Part shown: positions 1 to 8,308 of the stretch, in pieces
Position numbering within the stretch: the stretch's first letter is position 1
How the letters are laid out: every line of letters begins with the position of its first letter
NCBI RefSeq assembly: GCF_900101905.1
Contig: NZ_FNAJ01000001.1
Location: 1,480,919 to 1,544,918 of the forward strand
Source: Myxococcus virescens
Lineage (GTDB): Bacteria; Myxococcota; Myxococcia; Myxococcales; Myxococcaceae
Reading direction: 5' to 3'
DNA length: 64,000 nucleotides
Notes under the pieces: model-generated
The model's input: only the letters and a program-made list of their open reading frames with translations
Databases searched by the model: none
Told to the model about the DNA's origin: nothing
Made by a program: the position numbers and the translations under genes

Positions 1-80
1 GGCGCGAGCACACCGATGCCGATGACCGTGTCGTTCAAGGTGTCGGGATTCATCGGGCTCGTCAGGTTCGTCGTCTGCAT
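1..80 (-). CDS. 5' end of an unidentified gene, cut by the window edge
   Basis: Reading the minus strand from an ATG at 80 gives an open frame that runs off the left edge after 26 codons, beginning MQTTNLTSPMNPDTLNDTV. An AGGAG ribosome binding site lies seven bases before the ATG, which supports a true start. The visible part is polar and then becomes hydrophobic (VIGIGVLA), so a membrane segment may follow. No family can be assigned from so short a fragment. It is divergent from the lipoprotein gene starting at 237, so the 156 bases between hold both promoters. Confidence 0.6.
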   Translation of the reverse strand, partial: MQTTNLTSPMNPDTLNDTVIGIGVLA

Positions 81-236
81 GTCACCGCTCCTTTCTGTGA
101 AAAATGACGCGCTGGAAGCACGGGGCCTGACACGGCGCCACGCCTGTCACCGACCCGGCCCGCGGATGGGGTAAGAAGGCCCTGGAGCCTGCGCCGCCTC
201 CCCCAGGCCGAGGTCACCCGGGCGGCGCCCCCCTCG

Positions 237-1598
237 ATGAAGACCGTTCCCTGCTTGCTCGCATGGTCCGCGATGCTGTCCCTGTCCGGGTGTGCGAACA
301 CCGGCGATGAATGCGGCGTCGTCCCGCTGCCAGGAGGCATGGGACAGACCCCGCCCCTGCTGTCGCTGGAGGTCCCCGCGGAGCTCCAAGTCCAGCCGAG
401 CCTGAACTCCACCTGTGAGGGCCCCGACACCTCCCAGGTCCCCGATAGCATCACGGCGGAGGTGTTCGACCCGAACAACCACGCCGTGGCCGCGGAGGCG
501 TCCCTCACCGGCAATGGACAGGCGGCCACCGTCCGCTTCACCCCGACGACCACCGGACGCCACCACGTCCGCGTCGCCTTCGCCCCGGTGGGCAGCCTCC
601 AGCAGTTCGGCGCCTACGTGTCACGCGCGTGGACCGGAGGAGCGCCGACAGTGCTCCCGCTGCCCCGCTGCACGCAACTGGACCGCACCACGCATGGCAC
701 CTGGCTGTGTGACGGCGTGGCGGTGCACGCGTCGAACGGAACCCAGACACCACTCGGCGGCGTCTCCGGCATGCCCGACGTGGCCGTCGCGGGAGATGTC
801 GTCTGGGTCGTGGGCGAGGACCGGGTGCGCCGCTTCGTCGACACCGGCTCGGAACTCGAGCTCACGGGCTCGCTCCTGCTCAACCAGCGCGACACCGTGA
901 AGGTCATCCAGAACCGGCTCGCCACCGCGGAGGAGCTGTGGGTGCTCGACTCGGAGCGCCTGCACCGCTTCGCCTTCACCTCAGAAGGTGTCGTCATCGG
1001 TGCCACCCCCACTCCGTGGGGACGGGTCAACCAGCTGCCCTTCGGCGTCGACATGGTGCTGGGCCTGCTCGTGCGTCTGGGCCCCGACACGGTCAGCGTC
1101 ATCCAGGTGACGCAGGAACCCGACAGCCGCGCGTGCACGTTCCGGCTGGGCCCGAGCGGGGCCTTCGTCGCCTCGGAGGCGCCGTGTCAACGCCTGCCGG
1201 GCGTGCCAGCGGGCATCGAGGATGGCGCGGTGTGGACCCGCGTGGACACCCTGCTCCTGCCGCAGCCAGGACAGACGCTGTACCGGTGGGCCGCGGTGGA
1301 TGGCGCGCTGACCGAACGAGGCACCCTGGTCGTGGACGCGCCGCTCGAGTTGGTGAGCGCGCCCCTCCGCCCCGGCTTCGCCATCCCCTTCCTCCAGTGG
1401 CGGCAGTCCCGCGTCGGCTCCGCAGTGCCCGTGCCGCCCGAGTCCCAGGGCCCGCTGGGACTGGAGCTGCTGCCAGGCAACGCGGACCTGTCTCCCGGAC
1501 TGCGAACCCTCTCTCCGCGCTTCTACTGGGAGGCCGGCGGCGGACAGGGCCTCGGTGGGACGCGGGTGTACGAACGGCGTGCGTCTTCGTTGAAATAA
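237..1598 (+). CDS. predicted lipoprotein of unknown function
   Basis: 453 residues. The N-terminus is a short lipoprotein signal with lipobox LSGC (acceptor Cys19), so the product should be a periplasm- or surface-facing lipoprotein processed by the Lgt and LspA enzymes encoded further along. The mature part is rich in beta-type segments and has several Cys (for example CEGP, RCTQL, WLCDG, ACTFRL) but no motif I recognise. A segment near residues 75-125 (EVFDPNNHAVAAEASL and the following strand pattern) looks like an immunoglobulin-like beta sandwich, and the middle looks propeller-like; both are inference. No clear Shine-Dalgarno precedes the ATG. The next in-frame ATG would leave too short a signal sequence, so I keep this start. 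Confidence 0.75.
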   Translation: MKTVPCLLAWSAMLSLSGCANTGDECGVVPLPGGMGQTPPLLSLEVPAELQVQPSLNSTCEGPDTSQVPDSITAEVFDPNNHAVAAEASLTGNGQAATVRFTPTTTGRHHVRVAFAPVGSLQQFGAYVSRAWTGGAPTVLPLPRCTQLDRTTHGTWLCDGVAVHASNGTQTPLGGVSGMPDVAVAGDVVWVVGEDRVRRFVDTGSELELTGSLLLNQRDTVKVIQNRLATAEELWVLDSERLHRFAFTSEGVVIGATPTPWGRVNQLPFGVDMVLGLLVRLGPDTVSVIQVTQEPDSRACTFRLGPSGAFVASEAPCQRLPGVPAGIEDGAVWTRVDTLLLPQPGQTLYRWAAVDGALTERGTLVVDAPLELVSAPLRPGFAIPFLQWRQSRVGSAVPVPPESQGPLGLELLPGNADLSPGLRTLSPRFYWEAGGGQGLGGTRVYERRASSLK

Positions 1599-1648
1599 CG
1601 AGACGGTTGGGGCACACACGGAAGGAAAGCGCGAAATGTCGCCTGCCT

Positions 1649-1686
1649 GCCTCTCGCGATACCTGGCCTTCCGGGTGTAGAGAGGC
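1649..1686 (+). promoter_or_regulatory. hairpin in the mgtE 5' leader
   Basis: GCCTCTC (1649-1655) pairs perfectly with GAGAGGC (1680-1686). Inside it ACCTGG pairs with CCGGGT across a CCTT loop. The structure sits about 40 bases before the mgtE ribosome binding site and no T-run follows, so a leader element is more likely than a terminator of the upstream gene. It is much smaller than an M-box magnesium riboswitch. Function is unproven. Confidence 0.3.
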
Positions 1687-1739
1687 CCGCGCGCCGCGGC
1701 ACCACGCGCTCCACCCTACACGCCCGGAGGTGAGCCCCC

Positions 1740-3065
1740 ATGATGGAAAGCCCCCAGAGCGCCGCGCTCTCCATGGAGGAACTGCACGAGGCGTGGCCCG
1801 TGCTCTCCATCGATGAGCGGCTGGAGGGCTTCCGGTTGCTTCCCGCTTCGGTGGCGGACGACTTCTTCCTGGCGTTGTCGGCGCGTGAGCAGGCGGAGCT
1901 CATCCTCCACCTTCAGCCGGCAGAGCGACGGACCTGGGTCCGGCTGCTGCCCCCGGACGACCTGGCCGACCTGGTACAGGCGGTGGATCCCGAGCAGGCG
2001 GAGTCCATCCTCTCGCAGCTCGACGACGCCAGCCGCCGCGAAGTCAACGTGCTCCTGGCCTACGCGGAGGACGACGCCGGCGGTCTGATGAATCCGCGCT
2101 TCGCCCGCGTGCGGCCGGACATGTCCATCGACGAGGCCATCAGCTACCTGCGCAAGCAGGCGCGGGAGCGGGTGGAGACCGTCTACTACGCCTATGTGCT
2201 CGACGCCGAACAGCACCTGCTGGGCGTGCTGTCCCTGCGTCAGCTCTTCCAGACGGCCAGCGACAAGCGCGTGGCGGACGTCATGCAGCGCGACGTCATC
2301 ACCGTGTCGGAAGACACCGACCAGGAGGCCGTGAGCCGGCTCTTCACCGAGCACGGCTTCATGGCCCTGCCCGTGCTCGACGTCCAGCAGCGGATGAAGG
2401 GCATCGTCACGGTGGACGACATCGTCGACGTCGTCCAGGAAGAGGCCACCGAGGACATCCAGAAGGCCGGCGGTATGGAGGCCCTGGAGGCGCCCTACTT
2501 CGAGACCGGCTTCTTCGGCATGTTGAAGAAGCGCATCGGCTGGCTGCTGGTGCTCTTCCTGGGGCAGATGCTCACCGCCACCGCGATGAGCAGCTTCGAG
2601 GACGAAATCGCCACCGCCGTGGTGCTGAGCCTCTTCGTGCCGCTCATCATCTCCTCGGGAGGCAACTCCGGCAGTCAAGCCTCCACGCTCATCATCCGCT
2701 CGCTCGCGCTGGGCGAGATGCGGCTGAGGGACTGGTGGCGCGTGGCTCGCCGCGAGCTGCTCTCCGGACTGGTGTTGGGCGTAGTGCTGGGGGTGGTGGG
2801 CCTGGCGCGCATCCTCATCTGGAACTCCATCTCCGGCGTCTACGGGGAGCACGCCTTCGTGCTGGGCATCACCGTTGCCCTGTCCGTGCTGGGCGTGGTG
2901 ACGTTCGGCACCCTGGCCGGCTCCATGCTGCCCCTGGTGCTGCGAAAGTTCGGCTTCGACCCCGCGAGCGCCTCCGCGCCCTTCGTGGCCACACTGGTGG
3001 ACGTTAGCGGCGTCCTCATCTACTTCACCGTCGCCAGCCTCCTGCTGCGCGGTACGCTGCTCTGA
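1740..3065 (+). CDS. mgtE: magnesium transporter MgtE
   Basis: 441 residues, the normal size for MgtE, a homodimeric Mg2+ channel of the inner membrane gated by cytosolic magnesium. Residues about 20-130 form the acidic helical N domain (repeats such as LLPPDDLADLVQ). Two CBS domains follow at about 135-255. Five membrane helices run from about 260 to the end. The signature SSGGNSGSQAS near residue 305 is the conserved start of a pore-region helix. GGAGG lies about ten bases before the ATG; a second ATG follows directly. A short structured stretch in the leader may be regulatory. The gene at 3110 follows after 44 bases and could be co-transcribed. Confidence 0.95.
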   Translation: MMESPQSAALSMEELHEAWPVLSIDERLEGFRLLPASVADDFFLALSAREQAELILHLQPAERRTWVRLLPPDDLADLVQAVDPEQAESILSQLDDASRREVNVLLAYAEDDAGGLMNPRFARVRPDMSIDEAISYLRKQARERVETVYYAYVLDAEQHLLGVLSLRQLFQTASDKRVADVMQRDVITVSEDTDQEAVSRLFTEHGFMALPVLDVQQRMKGIVTVDDIVDVVQEEATEDIQKAGGMEALEAPYFETGFFGMLKKRIGWLLVLFLGQMLTATAMSSFEDEIATAVVLSLFVPLIISSGGNSGSQASTLIIRSLALGEMRLRDWWRVARRELLSGLVLGVVLGVVGLARILIWNSISGVYGEHAFVLGITVALSVLGVVTFGTLAGSMLPLVLRKFGFDPASASAPFVATLVDVSGVLIYFTVASLLLRGTLL

Positions 3066-3109
3066 AGCGCCGGGGCCCGTGAGGCCGCGGCTTCGCGGGA
3101 GACACGGCC

Positions 3110-4024
3110 ATGCTTCACCTGACCCCACGGCGCACCCTCGACCTGGAGGCGCCCACCGCGCCAGGACGTCCGTCTCACGTCACCGCCTCGAGCGGACTGG
3201 TCCGCTCGGGCGACTGGCTCTACACCGTCGCGGATGAGCCGCTGCACCTGGCCGCGTTCTCCCTGTCGAAGGCAAGTCCCGGTCATGGCGTGGTGCTCGT
3301 CGCGAACCACCAGCCCGACGCGTCTGTCTCCCTCAAGTCGTCGCAGCCCGACCTGGAGGTGCCCTGTCTGCTGGTGCCCCAGGGCAGCGCGCCCCACGGT
3401 TCGCTGCTGATGCTGCCGTCGGGCACCTCCTCGGGCAGGCAGCGCGGCGCGCTGGTCGCCCTGGGCGCGGACGGCACCCTGGCGGGAGATGCCCGGCCCG
3501 TGGACGTCACCGCGCTGTACACCCAGCTCAGCCGGGAGTTCGGACCGCTCCGCATCGCCGGGGCGGCGATGTCGGGCGGACTGATGCGGCTGCTCCAGCG
3601 CGGCAGCGGCGAGCCCGGCACCGACGCGCTCGTGGACCTGGACGCGGAGCGGGTGCTGCGCGGACTGGAAGCCGGCACGCTGGGCCCGGACGTGGTGCGC
3701 ATGACGCGCCGCTGGGAGCTGGGACAGGCCGGAGGCATGCGGCTGTCCTTCACGGCGGCATCGCCGCTTCCTGGCGGGCGGATGGTCTTCACCGCGACCG
3801 CGGGGAGCACCGGCCCGACGGCAGCCGTGGGCGGCTCCGTGGTGGGCGTGCTGGCTCCGGATGGCTCGCCGCAGTTCCTCGACGCGCTGGAGGGCCACGT
3901 GACGGTGACAGGCGTCGATGCCCGGGTGGAACAGGGACGCGTGCGGCTGCTCCTGGCGGCCCTCTCCGAAGACGGGGCGGGCCCCGCGAACCTGCTGGAA
4001 GCGACGCTGGACGTCCCGGCGTAG
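3110..4024 (+). CDS. predicted beta-propeller-like protein (possibly DUF6929)
   Basis: 304 residues, no signal peptide, so probably cytoplasmic. The sequence is a series of short beta strands with recurring patterns such as SGLVRSGDWLYTVADEPLHLAAF and GALVALGADGTL, which suggest a propeller. The N-terminal pattern resembles the DUF6929 family from memory; this is not a firm assignment. A GGGAG sequence nine bases before the ATG supports the start. It lies 44 bases after mgtE on the same strand, and converges on the TPR lipoprotein gene at 4045. No catalytic motif was seen. Confidence 0.6.
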   Translation: MLHLTPRRTLDLEAPTAPGRPSHVTASSGLVRSGDWLYTVADEPLHLAAFSLSKASPGHGVVLVANHQPDASVSLKSSQPDLEVPCLLVPQGSAPHGSLLMLPSGTSSGRQRGALVALGADGTLAGDARPVDVTALYTQLSREFGPLRIAGAAMSGGLMRLLQRGSGEPGTDALVDLDAERVLRGLEAGTLGPDVVRMTRRWELGQAGGMRLSFTAASPLPGGRMVFTATAGSTGPTAAVGGSVVGVLAPDGSPQFLDALEGHVTVTGVDARVEQGRVRLLLAALSEDGAGPANLLEATLDVPA

Positions 4025-4040
4025 GGCGGCGTGTCCGCCC
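4024..4040. terminator. possible bidirectional terminator between convergent genes
   Basis: GGGCGG and CCGCCC form a six-base-pair stem with a CGTGT loop in the 20-base gap between genes converging at 4024 and 4045. There is no T-run on either side, so it may only protect 3' ends. Confidence 0.35.
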
Positions 4041-4044
4041 CGCG

Positions 4045-4950
4045 TCAGTCGTGCTCGTGCGCGGCTTCCTCGGGGCGGCCACCGACGGCTTCCAGCGACG
4101 TACGCGCCGGGCGGACGCGGTCGAAGGCCACCTCGCGCTGCCCCACGCCCGCGGCCGTGGTGTTGGCGATGCGCCGACGCGCCCTCGCGATGTAGTCCTG
4201 CACCAGCGCGGGGTCGGGGTGTGTCTTCAGCGCGTCCACCCACGTCTCGATGGCCTTCTCGTTCTCTCCGGCGTCGGCGCGCAGCTTGCCCATCTCGAAG
4301 AGGGCGTGCGGCGCCAGCTCGGAGTCCGGGAAGCGCGTGCGCAGGTCCGCGAAGGTGCGGGAGGCCTCCTGGCGGCGGCCCTCCATCATCGCGATGGCCT
4401 GGGCTTGGAGGTACAGGGCGTCATCCACGTAGGCGCTCGTGGGGAAGCGCTCCATGACTCGACGGGTCTCCAGCTCGCACTGCTGATAGTCGCCCAGCTC
4501 GAAGTAGAGCTTGGTGACCAGGTAGTGCAGCTCCGCGCCCTGCGGTGGATTGAGCTTGAGGGCCGCGGTGAGCTGGTCGATGGCGCCGCGCAGGTCGCGG
4601 TAATGCACGCGCAGCAGGTCCGCCAGGATGATGCGGGCCTCGAGCGCCTCCGGCGACTCGGGGCACTGCTGGATAAGCTCGCGGTAGACGCCCACCGCCT
4701 CCTTCACCTTGCGCTGCTCCAGCCAGTAGACATCCGCGGCCCCCTTGAGGGCGCGCGCGCGGAGCACCAGCGCCTCCGGTGAGGAGTCGTGGCGAAGCGC
4801 GTCGAAGGCTTTGCGGTACTCGACGAGCGCCTCGTCGGGCCGCTTCTCGAAGGTGGCATCACGGGCCCGCTGGAGATGGTCCACGGGCTTGTCCCGGCAC
4901 GCCGTGGCGGCCAGGGACAGCACGGCGAGCGCGAGCCGCAAGGACTTCAT
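4045..4950 (-). CDS. TPR-repeat lipoprotein
   Basis: 301 residues starting MKSLRLALAV, with a lipobox ending at Cys18 (ATAC). The mature protein is all-helical and shows several tetratricopeptide-like repeats: DEALVEYRKAFDAL, KEAVGVYRELIQQCPESPEALEAR, GAIDQLTAALKLNP, QQEASRTFADLRTRFPDSELAPHAL and EKAIETWVDALKTHPDPAL. Such proteins act as periplasmic scaffolds; the layout resembles YfiO/BamD or YbgF-like TPR lipoproteins, without evidence for a specific one. The ATG at 4950 overlaps the TGA of the upstream gene by one base, so the two are translationally coupled. An in-frame upstream start at 4983 was not used because it would put polar residues before the signal. Confidence 0.8.
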   Translation of the reverse strand: MKSLRLALAVLSLAATACRDKPVDHLQRARDATFEKRPDEALVEYRKAFDALRHDSSPEALVLRARALKGAADVYWLEQRKVKEAVGVYRELIQQCPESPEALEARIILADLLRVHYRDLRGAIDQLTAALKLNPPQGAELHYLVTKLYFELGDYQQCELETRRVMERFPTSAYVDDALYLQAQAIAMMEGRRQEASRTFADLRTRFPDSELAPHALFEMGKLRADAGENEKAIETWVDALKTHPDPALVQDYIARARRRIANTTAAGVGQREVAFDRVRPARTSLEAVGGRPEEAAHEHD

Positions 4951-5240
4951 CAGTCGCAGGCCTCCGGCGTCACGGTGACGCACTTCGTGTCCTGACAGCG
5001 GACGCAGACTTCCACTGGCGAGACGTCGGTGACGCAGACGTTGACGCGCGAGGTGCGCGGGCAGTCCTCGGCCGTGACGCAGCGGTAGGGCTCCCCGCCA
5101 TCACGCGTGATGTCGCTGGCCGTCGAGCCACAGACTTCCAAGTCGTTGCATCCGAAGAGGCCCACCGCGATGGCGGCGAACGCTCCGCACAAGGCGCGTC
5201 TCACGGCGGCGGTTGTACCCGGATTCGCCCGCGTCGTCAC
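4950..5240 (-). CDS. small Cys-rich lipoprotein
   Basis: 96 residues from a GTG start at 5240, with lipobox LFGC (Cys31). A GTG at 5204 would give an 84-residue form with a more usual signal length; neither has a strong ribosome binding site. The short mature part contains eight further Cys in spaced pairs (EVCG, RCVTAEDC, VNVCV, VCVRCQDTKC), suggesting a disulphide-stabilised surface domain of the kind common in myxobacterial lipoproteins with many Cys. Its stop codon overlaps the start of the TPR lipoprotein gene, so the two are probably made together. Function unknown. Confidence 0.6.
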   Translation of the reverse strand: MTTRANPGTTAAVRRALCGAFAAIAVGLFGCNDLEVCGSTASDITRDGGEPYRCVTAEDCPRTSRVNVCVTDVSPVEVCVRCQDTKCVTVTPEACD

Positions 5241-5314
5241 TGACGCCCCGCTCGCTTGCCTGGCGCCAGGAGCCGCGTTCGCGATTTTGGGACAGGGATG
5301 TCAGGTGTGTCATG

Positions 5315-5347
5315 GAGCACCCGGTGTCAGGGCCGTTCTGGGTGCTC
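5315..5347. promoter_or_regulatory. inverted repeat in the divergent lipoprotein/SDR intergenic region
   Basis: GAGCACCC (5315-5322) and GGGTGCTC (5340-5347) are perfect eight-base arms separated by 17 bases, between the divergent genes starting at 5240 and 5426. Two-turn spacing fits a dimeric regulator operator; it could also fold as an RNA hairpin. Confidence 0.3.
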
Positions 5348-5425
5348 GCGTCAAGGCGCCGCCGGGGTGATGGCGGCGAAGGCCGCGACAGGGTCATGCT
5401 GAGCGCCATCGCGCCAACGACACAC

Positions 5426-6253
5426 ATGAGCCTTCCATCCCATCCAAGAGCCGTCATCACCGGCGCAGGCACCGGCCTGGGCCGCGCGCTCTGCGAGGAG
5501 CTCGCACGCAGACGGGCCCGCGTGCTCGTCACCGACATCAACGCCGCCTCCGCCGAGGAGACCGCGCTGCGCGTCACCCGCGCGGGAGGCGAAGCCCACG
5601 TCCATGTCTGTGATGTCACCGAGCCGGCCCAGGTCGAAGCCATGGCCGACGCCGCGGAGCGGCTCCTGGGCGGCGTGGACCTGCTGGTCAACAACGCGGG
5701 CGTCGTCAGCGCGGGCCCAGTGGGTGAGCTGTCGCTCTCCGAATGGAAGCGCGTGCTGGACATCAACCTGTGGGGCGTCATCCACGGCTGCCATGTCTTC
5801 GTCCCCCGGATGCGCAGGCAGGGGTCCGGCCACATCCTCAACATCGCCTCGGCGGCGGGGCTCGTGTACGTGCCCGACCTGGCGGCCTACAACGTGTCCA
5901 AGGCGGGCGTGGTCGCGCTCTCCGAGACACTCCACGCCGAGCTGAGGGCCACCGGCATCGGCGTCACCGTGGCGTGCCCCAGCTTCTTCCGCACCCAGAT
6001 TGCCAGCTCGGGCGCCTACGCCAACGACACGCTGCGCACCCTCGCCGTCGGGATGATGGATGCGGCCCGCATGGGTCCGGAGGTCGTCGCGCGCAGGCTC
6101 CTGAAGGCCGTGGACGCGCGAAGCCTCTACACCGTCCCCATGGCGGATGCGCGCTGGGGCTGGCGCCTGCGCCGCATGTCCCCCAGCCTCTTCCTCCGCG
6201 CCGTCGCCGCGATGGACCGCTCCGCTCGCGCGTGGCTTCTGCGACGACGCTGA
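5426..6253 (+). CDS. short-chain dehydrogenase/reductase (SDR family)
   Basis: 275 residues, a classical SDR oxidoreductase. The nucleotide-binding TGAGTGLG lies at residues 12-19, NNAG follows at about residue 90, and the catalytic set is Ser142, Tyr155 and Lys159 in NIASAAG and YNVSK. An acidic residue after the second strand (VTDIN) points to NAD(H) rather than NADP(H). The C-terminal extension, rich in Arg and Trp, resembles SDRs that act on hydrophobic substrates at the membrane. Substrate cannot be told from sequence. The open frame extends upstream to 5213, but the Rossmann fold begins right after the ATG at 5426, so that start is chosen despite a weak ribosome binding site. Confidence 0.85.
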   Translation: MSLPSHPRAVITGAGTGLGRALCEELARRRARVLVTDINAASAEETALRVTRAGGEAHVHVCDVTEPAQVEAMADAAERLLGGVDLLVNNAGVVSAGPVGELSLSEWKRVLDINLWGVIHGCHVFVPRMRRQGSGHILNIASAAGLVYVPDLAAYNVSKAGVVALSETLHAELRATGIGVTVACPSFFRTQIASSGAYANDTLRTLAVGMMDAARMGPEVVARRLLKAVDARSLYTVPMADARWGWRLRRMSPSLFLRAVAAMDRSARAWLLRRR

Positions 6254-6414
6254 GCCCCTTCAAGGCGCTGGCCGACAGAGGCCGCGCTCGATGAGGCTCG
6301 GCGGCGGCATCCCGTCCTCGCCCGGCTTGCAGATGGGCTGCATCTCGCCACGCCCTTTCGTCGCTGTTCGTCCGGTCGCTGCGCCCGCCGCCAGTCGCAG
6401 CGCTTCCGCGAAAG

Positions 6415-6429
6415 GCTCAGCGTCTGAGC
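6415..6429. terminator. small hairpin at the 3' end of the 6434 lipoprotein gene
   Basis: GCTCAG, a CGT loop and CTGAGC form a perfect six-pair stem just past the stop codon of the minus-strand gene. On that strand CCTTTCG follows, a weak U-rich tail. The 180-base gap between the SDR and this lipoprotein is otherwise without recognisable content. Confidence 0.35.
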
Positions 6430-6433
6430 GCCG

Positions 6434-6820
6434 TCAGTTGTTGCCGCGCGGCGCCTTGCCGGAGGTGAGCACCGCCTTGTCCACCGAGGCGACACCACTG
6501 CCGCGCCGCTTGAGCTGACGCGCGCGGTCCTCCTGCTTCTTGTAGTGCTTCATCATCGCGACCATGTGCGGGTCGGACGTCTCGCAGTGCAGCTGCGTCA
6601 CCTGCTGGTGGCGGCGGCCAAGCTCCTGCCACGTCTGGAGCATGGCCTGGTTGCCCAGGAGCCGCTCCTCGACGGAGTCGAGCACCGCGTCCATCGCCTC
6701 GCCCTCGGCCTCCAGCGCCGCGAGACGCTCCTGGGCCTCCTGAGAGGGCGACATGCACCCCGTGCCCAGGGAGAGTCCCATCACCATGGAAAGCCCGAGC
6801 CACCTCCGCCGAATCCCCAC
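6434..6820 (-). CDS. small helical lipoprotein
   Basis: 128 residues with a lipoprotein signal and lipobox GTGC (Cys22). The mature chain is mainly helical and charged (EAQERLAALEAEGEAMDAV, MKHYKKQEDRARQLKRR), with one further Cys in LHCETSDPH. No family recognised. It stands alone, convergent with the SDR gene. The 229 bases between it and the next gene hold its promoter but no clear motif that I could name. Confidence 0.7.
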   Translation of the reverse strand: MGIRRRWLGLSMVMGLSLGTGCMSPSQEAQERLAALEAEGEAMDAVLDSVEERLLGNQAMLQTWQELGRRHQQVTQLHCETSDPHMVAMMKHYKKQEDRARQLKRRGSGVASVDKAVLTSGKAPRGNN

Positions 6821-7049
6821 GTCGCCTCCCGCAGTGTCTCGCGCCGCCCACCGGCCGCTTACGCGAAACGCAAGCTAGGGAGGCACCCCCGGGGCGACAA
6901 CCCGCTCCAGCAGCAGAGGCAGTCGTTCTTTCAGCAGGCGACGATTCCCGACACTGGTGGCGCGGGGGGCAGGTCGGCGGCGGAAGGGGGTGCGCACACA
7001 CCTGCGTCCAGCCAACGACGTGCGGCCCCCGCACACTGTCCAGTGATGT

Positions 7050-8267
7050 CTACTTCGGCACGGCCTTGAGCGACGCCTTGCCGTCCTTGATGACGACCTT
7101 GAACTCCACCGCCTTCGCGTTGTGCTGCTTGAGCAGCTCCGGCACCTGCTTGCGCAACGTGGCCGCCACCGACTCGTAGGACAGCTTCGACGTGTCCTCC
7201 TGGCAGCGGCGCTTCGCGGTGACGTACGCGTCGTAGACGGCACGCAGCTTGTCGTCCGCCAACCCGCCTCCGCCGCTCGCCGAAGGAGGCCGGGACGCGG
7301 CGGAGGAAGGCGGCGTCGACGCGGGCCGCGGCGGCGGAGGGATGCTGCCGGCCGCGCCCGTGCCGGGCGCCCTCGACGAAGGAGCCATACTCCCGGCGCC
7401 GGTAGCCGCGGGCCGCGACGGAGGCGGCGTGCTGCTCGCGCCAGCAGCCACGGGCCGCGACGGAGGCGGCGTGCCGGCCACGGCGCCCGGCGCCTTCGCC
7501 GCCATGCCCGGCGGCGCCACCGACGTGCCGTGCGCAGGCGTGCCACCCACCGCGGACGTCACGGTGGGTTGACCGCGCGGCGGTGTCCCCGCCACGGGCG
7601 CCACGGAGGGAATCCCTGCCAGCGGCGCAACGGACGGGGTGCCTCGCAGCGGCGTGCTTCCCACCGCGGGCATGACGGGCGCGATGGCGGGCGTCAGCGG
7701 CGCGACCGCGGGCGGGCCCTTCGACGGCGCTCCACCCGTGGCCTGGAGAAAGCTGGCGGCCACCTGCGGCTCGTTGACGGGACGGGGGCGGATCAACTCC
7801 TCCACCTCCTCGAAGTCCATGTCGGAGATGTCCTCCGGCAACTCGACTACGCCCTTCTGGCCCGCCGCGCCCGTCGAGCTGGTCTTCCGGCCCTCCGCGC
7901 GGCGGCGCGCCTTGAAGACATCCCGGCGATAGGTGCCCGCTTCGATTTCCTGGAGCGTGCGCGCCCACAGCCGTTCGTACGTGAGGAACTTGTTGTACAG
8001 GCCGGCGACGCGGAACTTGGCGGAGGTGCTGCGGATGAACGCGCCCTTCAGCTTGTTCATCCGCTTCTTGAGGTCTTCGTGAGCGCGCGACGGCGCCTGA
8101 CGCTCGTTGCCCAGGAAGTACTGTTCGTAGAGGTTGCGGAGGACGGCGACCTCCGCCTCCAGGGCTTCGCACTCCTGGAGGACGGCCTCGCTGGAGCCGG
8201 GATCGGCCGGGGTGGACCTGCCAGCGAAGCTCTTGGAAGCGGACTGTCGGGCGTCGGGGGGCGGCAT
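7050..8267 (-). CDS. uncharacterised protein with helical domain and Pro/Ala-rich linker
   Basis: 405 residues, no signal peptide. Residues about 25-150 form a charged helical domain with the pattern VLRNLYEQYFLGNERQAP, LKKRMNKLKGAFIRS and RLWARTLQEIEAGTYRRDVFKARRR. Residues about 200-345 are a low-complexity linker rich in Pro, Ala, Gly and Ser (VAGTPP, ATGAGS repeats). A last helical domain of about 60 residues ends the chain. It lies 41 bases downstream of lgt on the same strand. The family seems peculiar to myxobacteria; I cannot assign a function. The long linker suggests two folded parts tethered flexibly. Confidence 0.7.
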   Translation of the reverse strand: MPPPDARQSASKSFAGRSTPADPGSSEAVLQECEALEAEVAVLRNLYEQYFLGNERQAPSRAHEDLKKRMNKLKGAFIRSTSAKFRVAGLYNKFLTYERLWARTLQEIEAGTYRRDVFKARRRAEGRKTSSTGAAGQKGVVELPEDISDMDFEEVEELIRPRPVNEPQVAASFLQATGGAPSKGPPAVAPLTPAIAPVMPAVGSTPLRGTPSVAPLAGIPSVAPVAGTPPRGQPTVTSAVGGTPAHGTSVAPPGMAAKAPGAVAGTPPPSRPVAAGASSTPPPSRPAATGAGSMAPSSRAPGTGAAGSIPPPPRPASTPPSSAASRPPSASGGGGLADDKLRAVYDAYVTAKRRCQEDTSKLSYESVAATLRKQVPELLKQHNAKAVEFKVVIKDGKASLKAVPK

Positions 8268-8308
8268 GACTCCTCAGAGTGTCCCCAAGAGGCCCGCGCG
8301 ATTCAACC

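Noticed and set aside
1599..1739. M-box magnesium riboswitch before mgtE
   Set aside because: Only a 38-base hairpin is present; the conserved M-box helices need about 150 bases and were not found.
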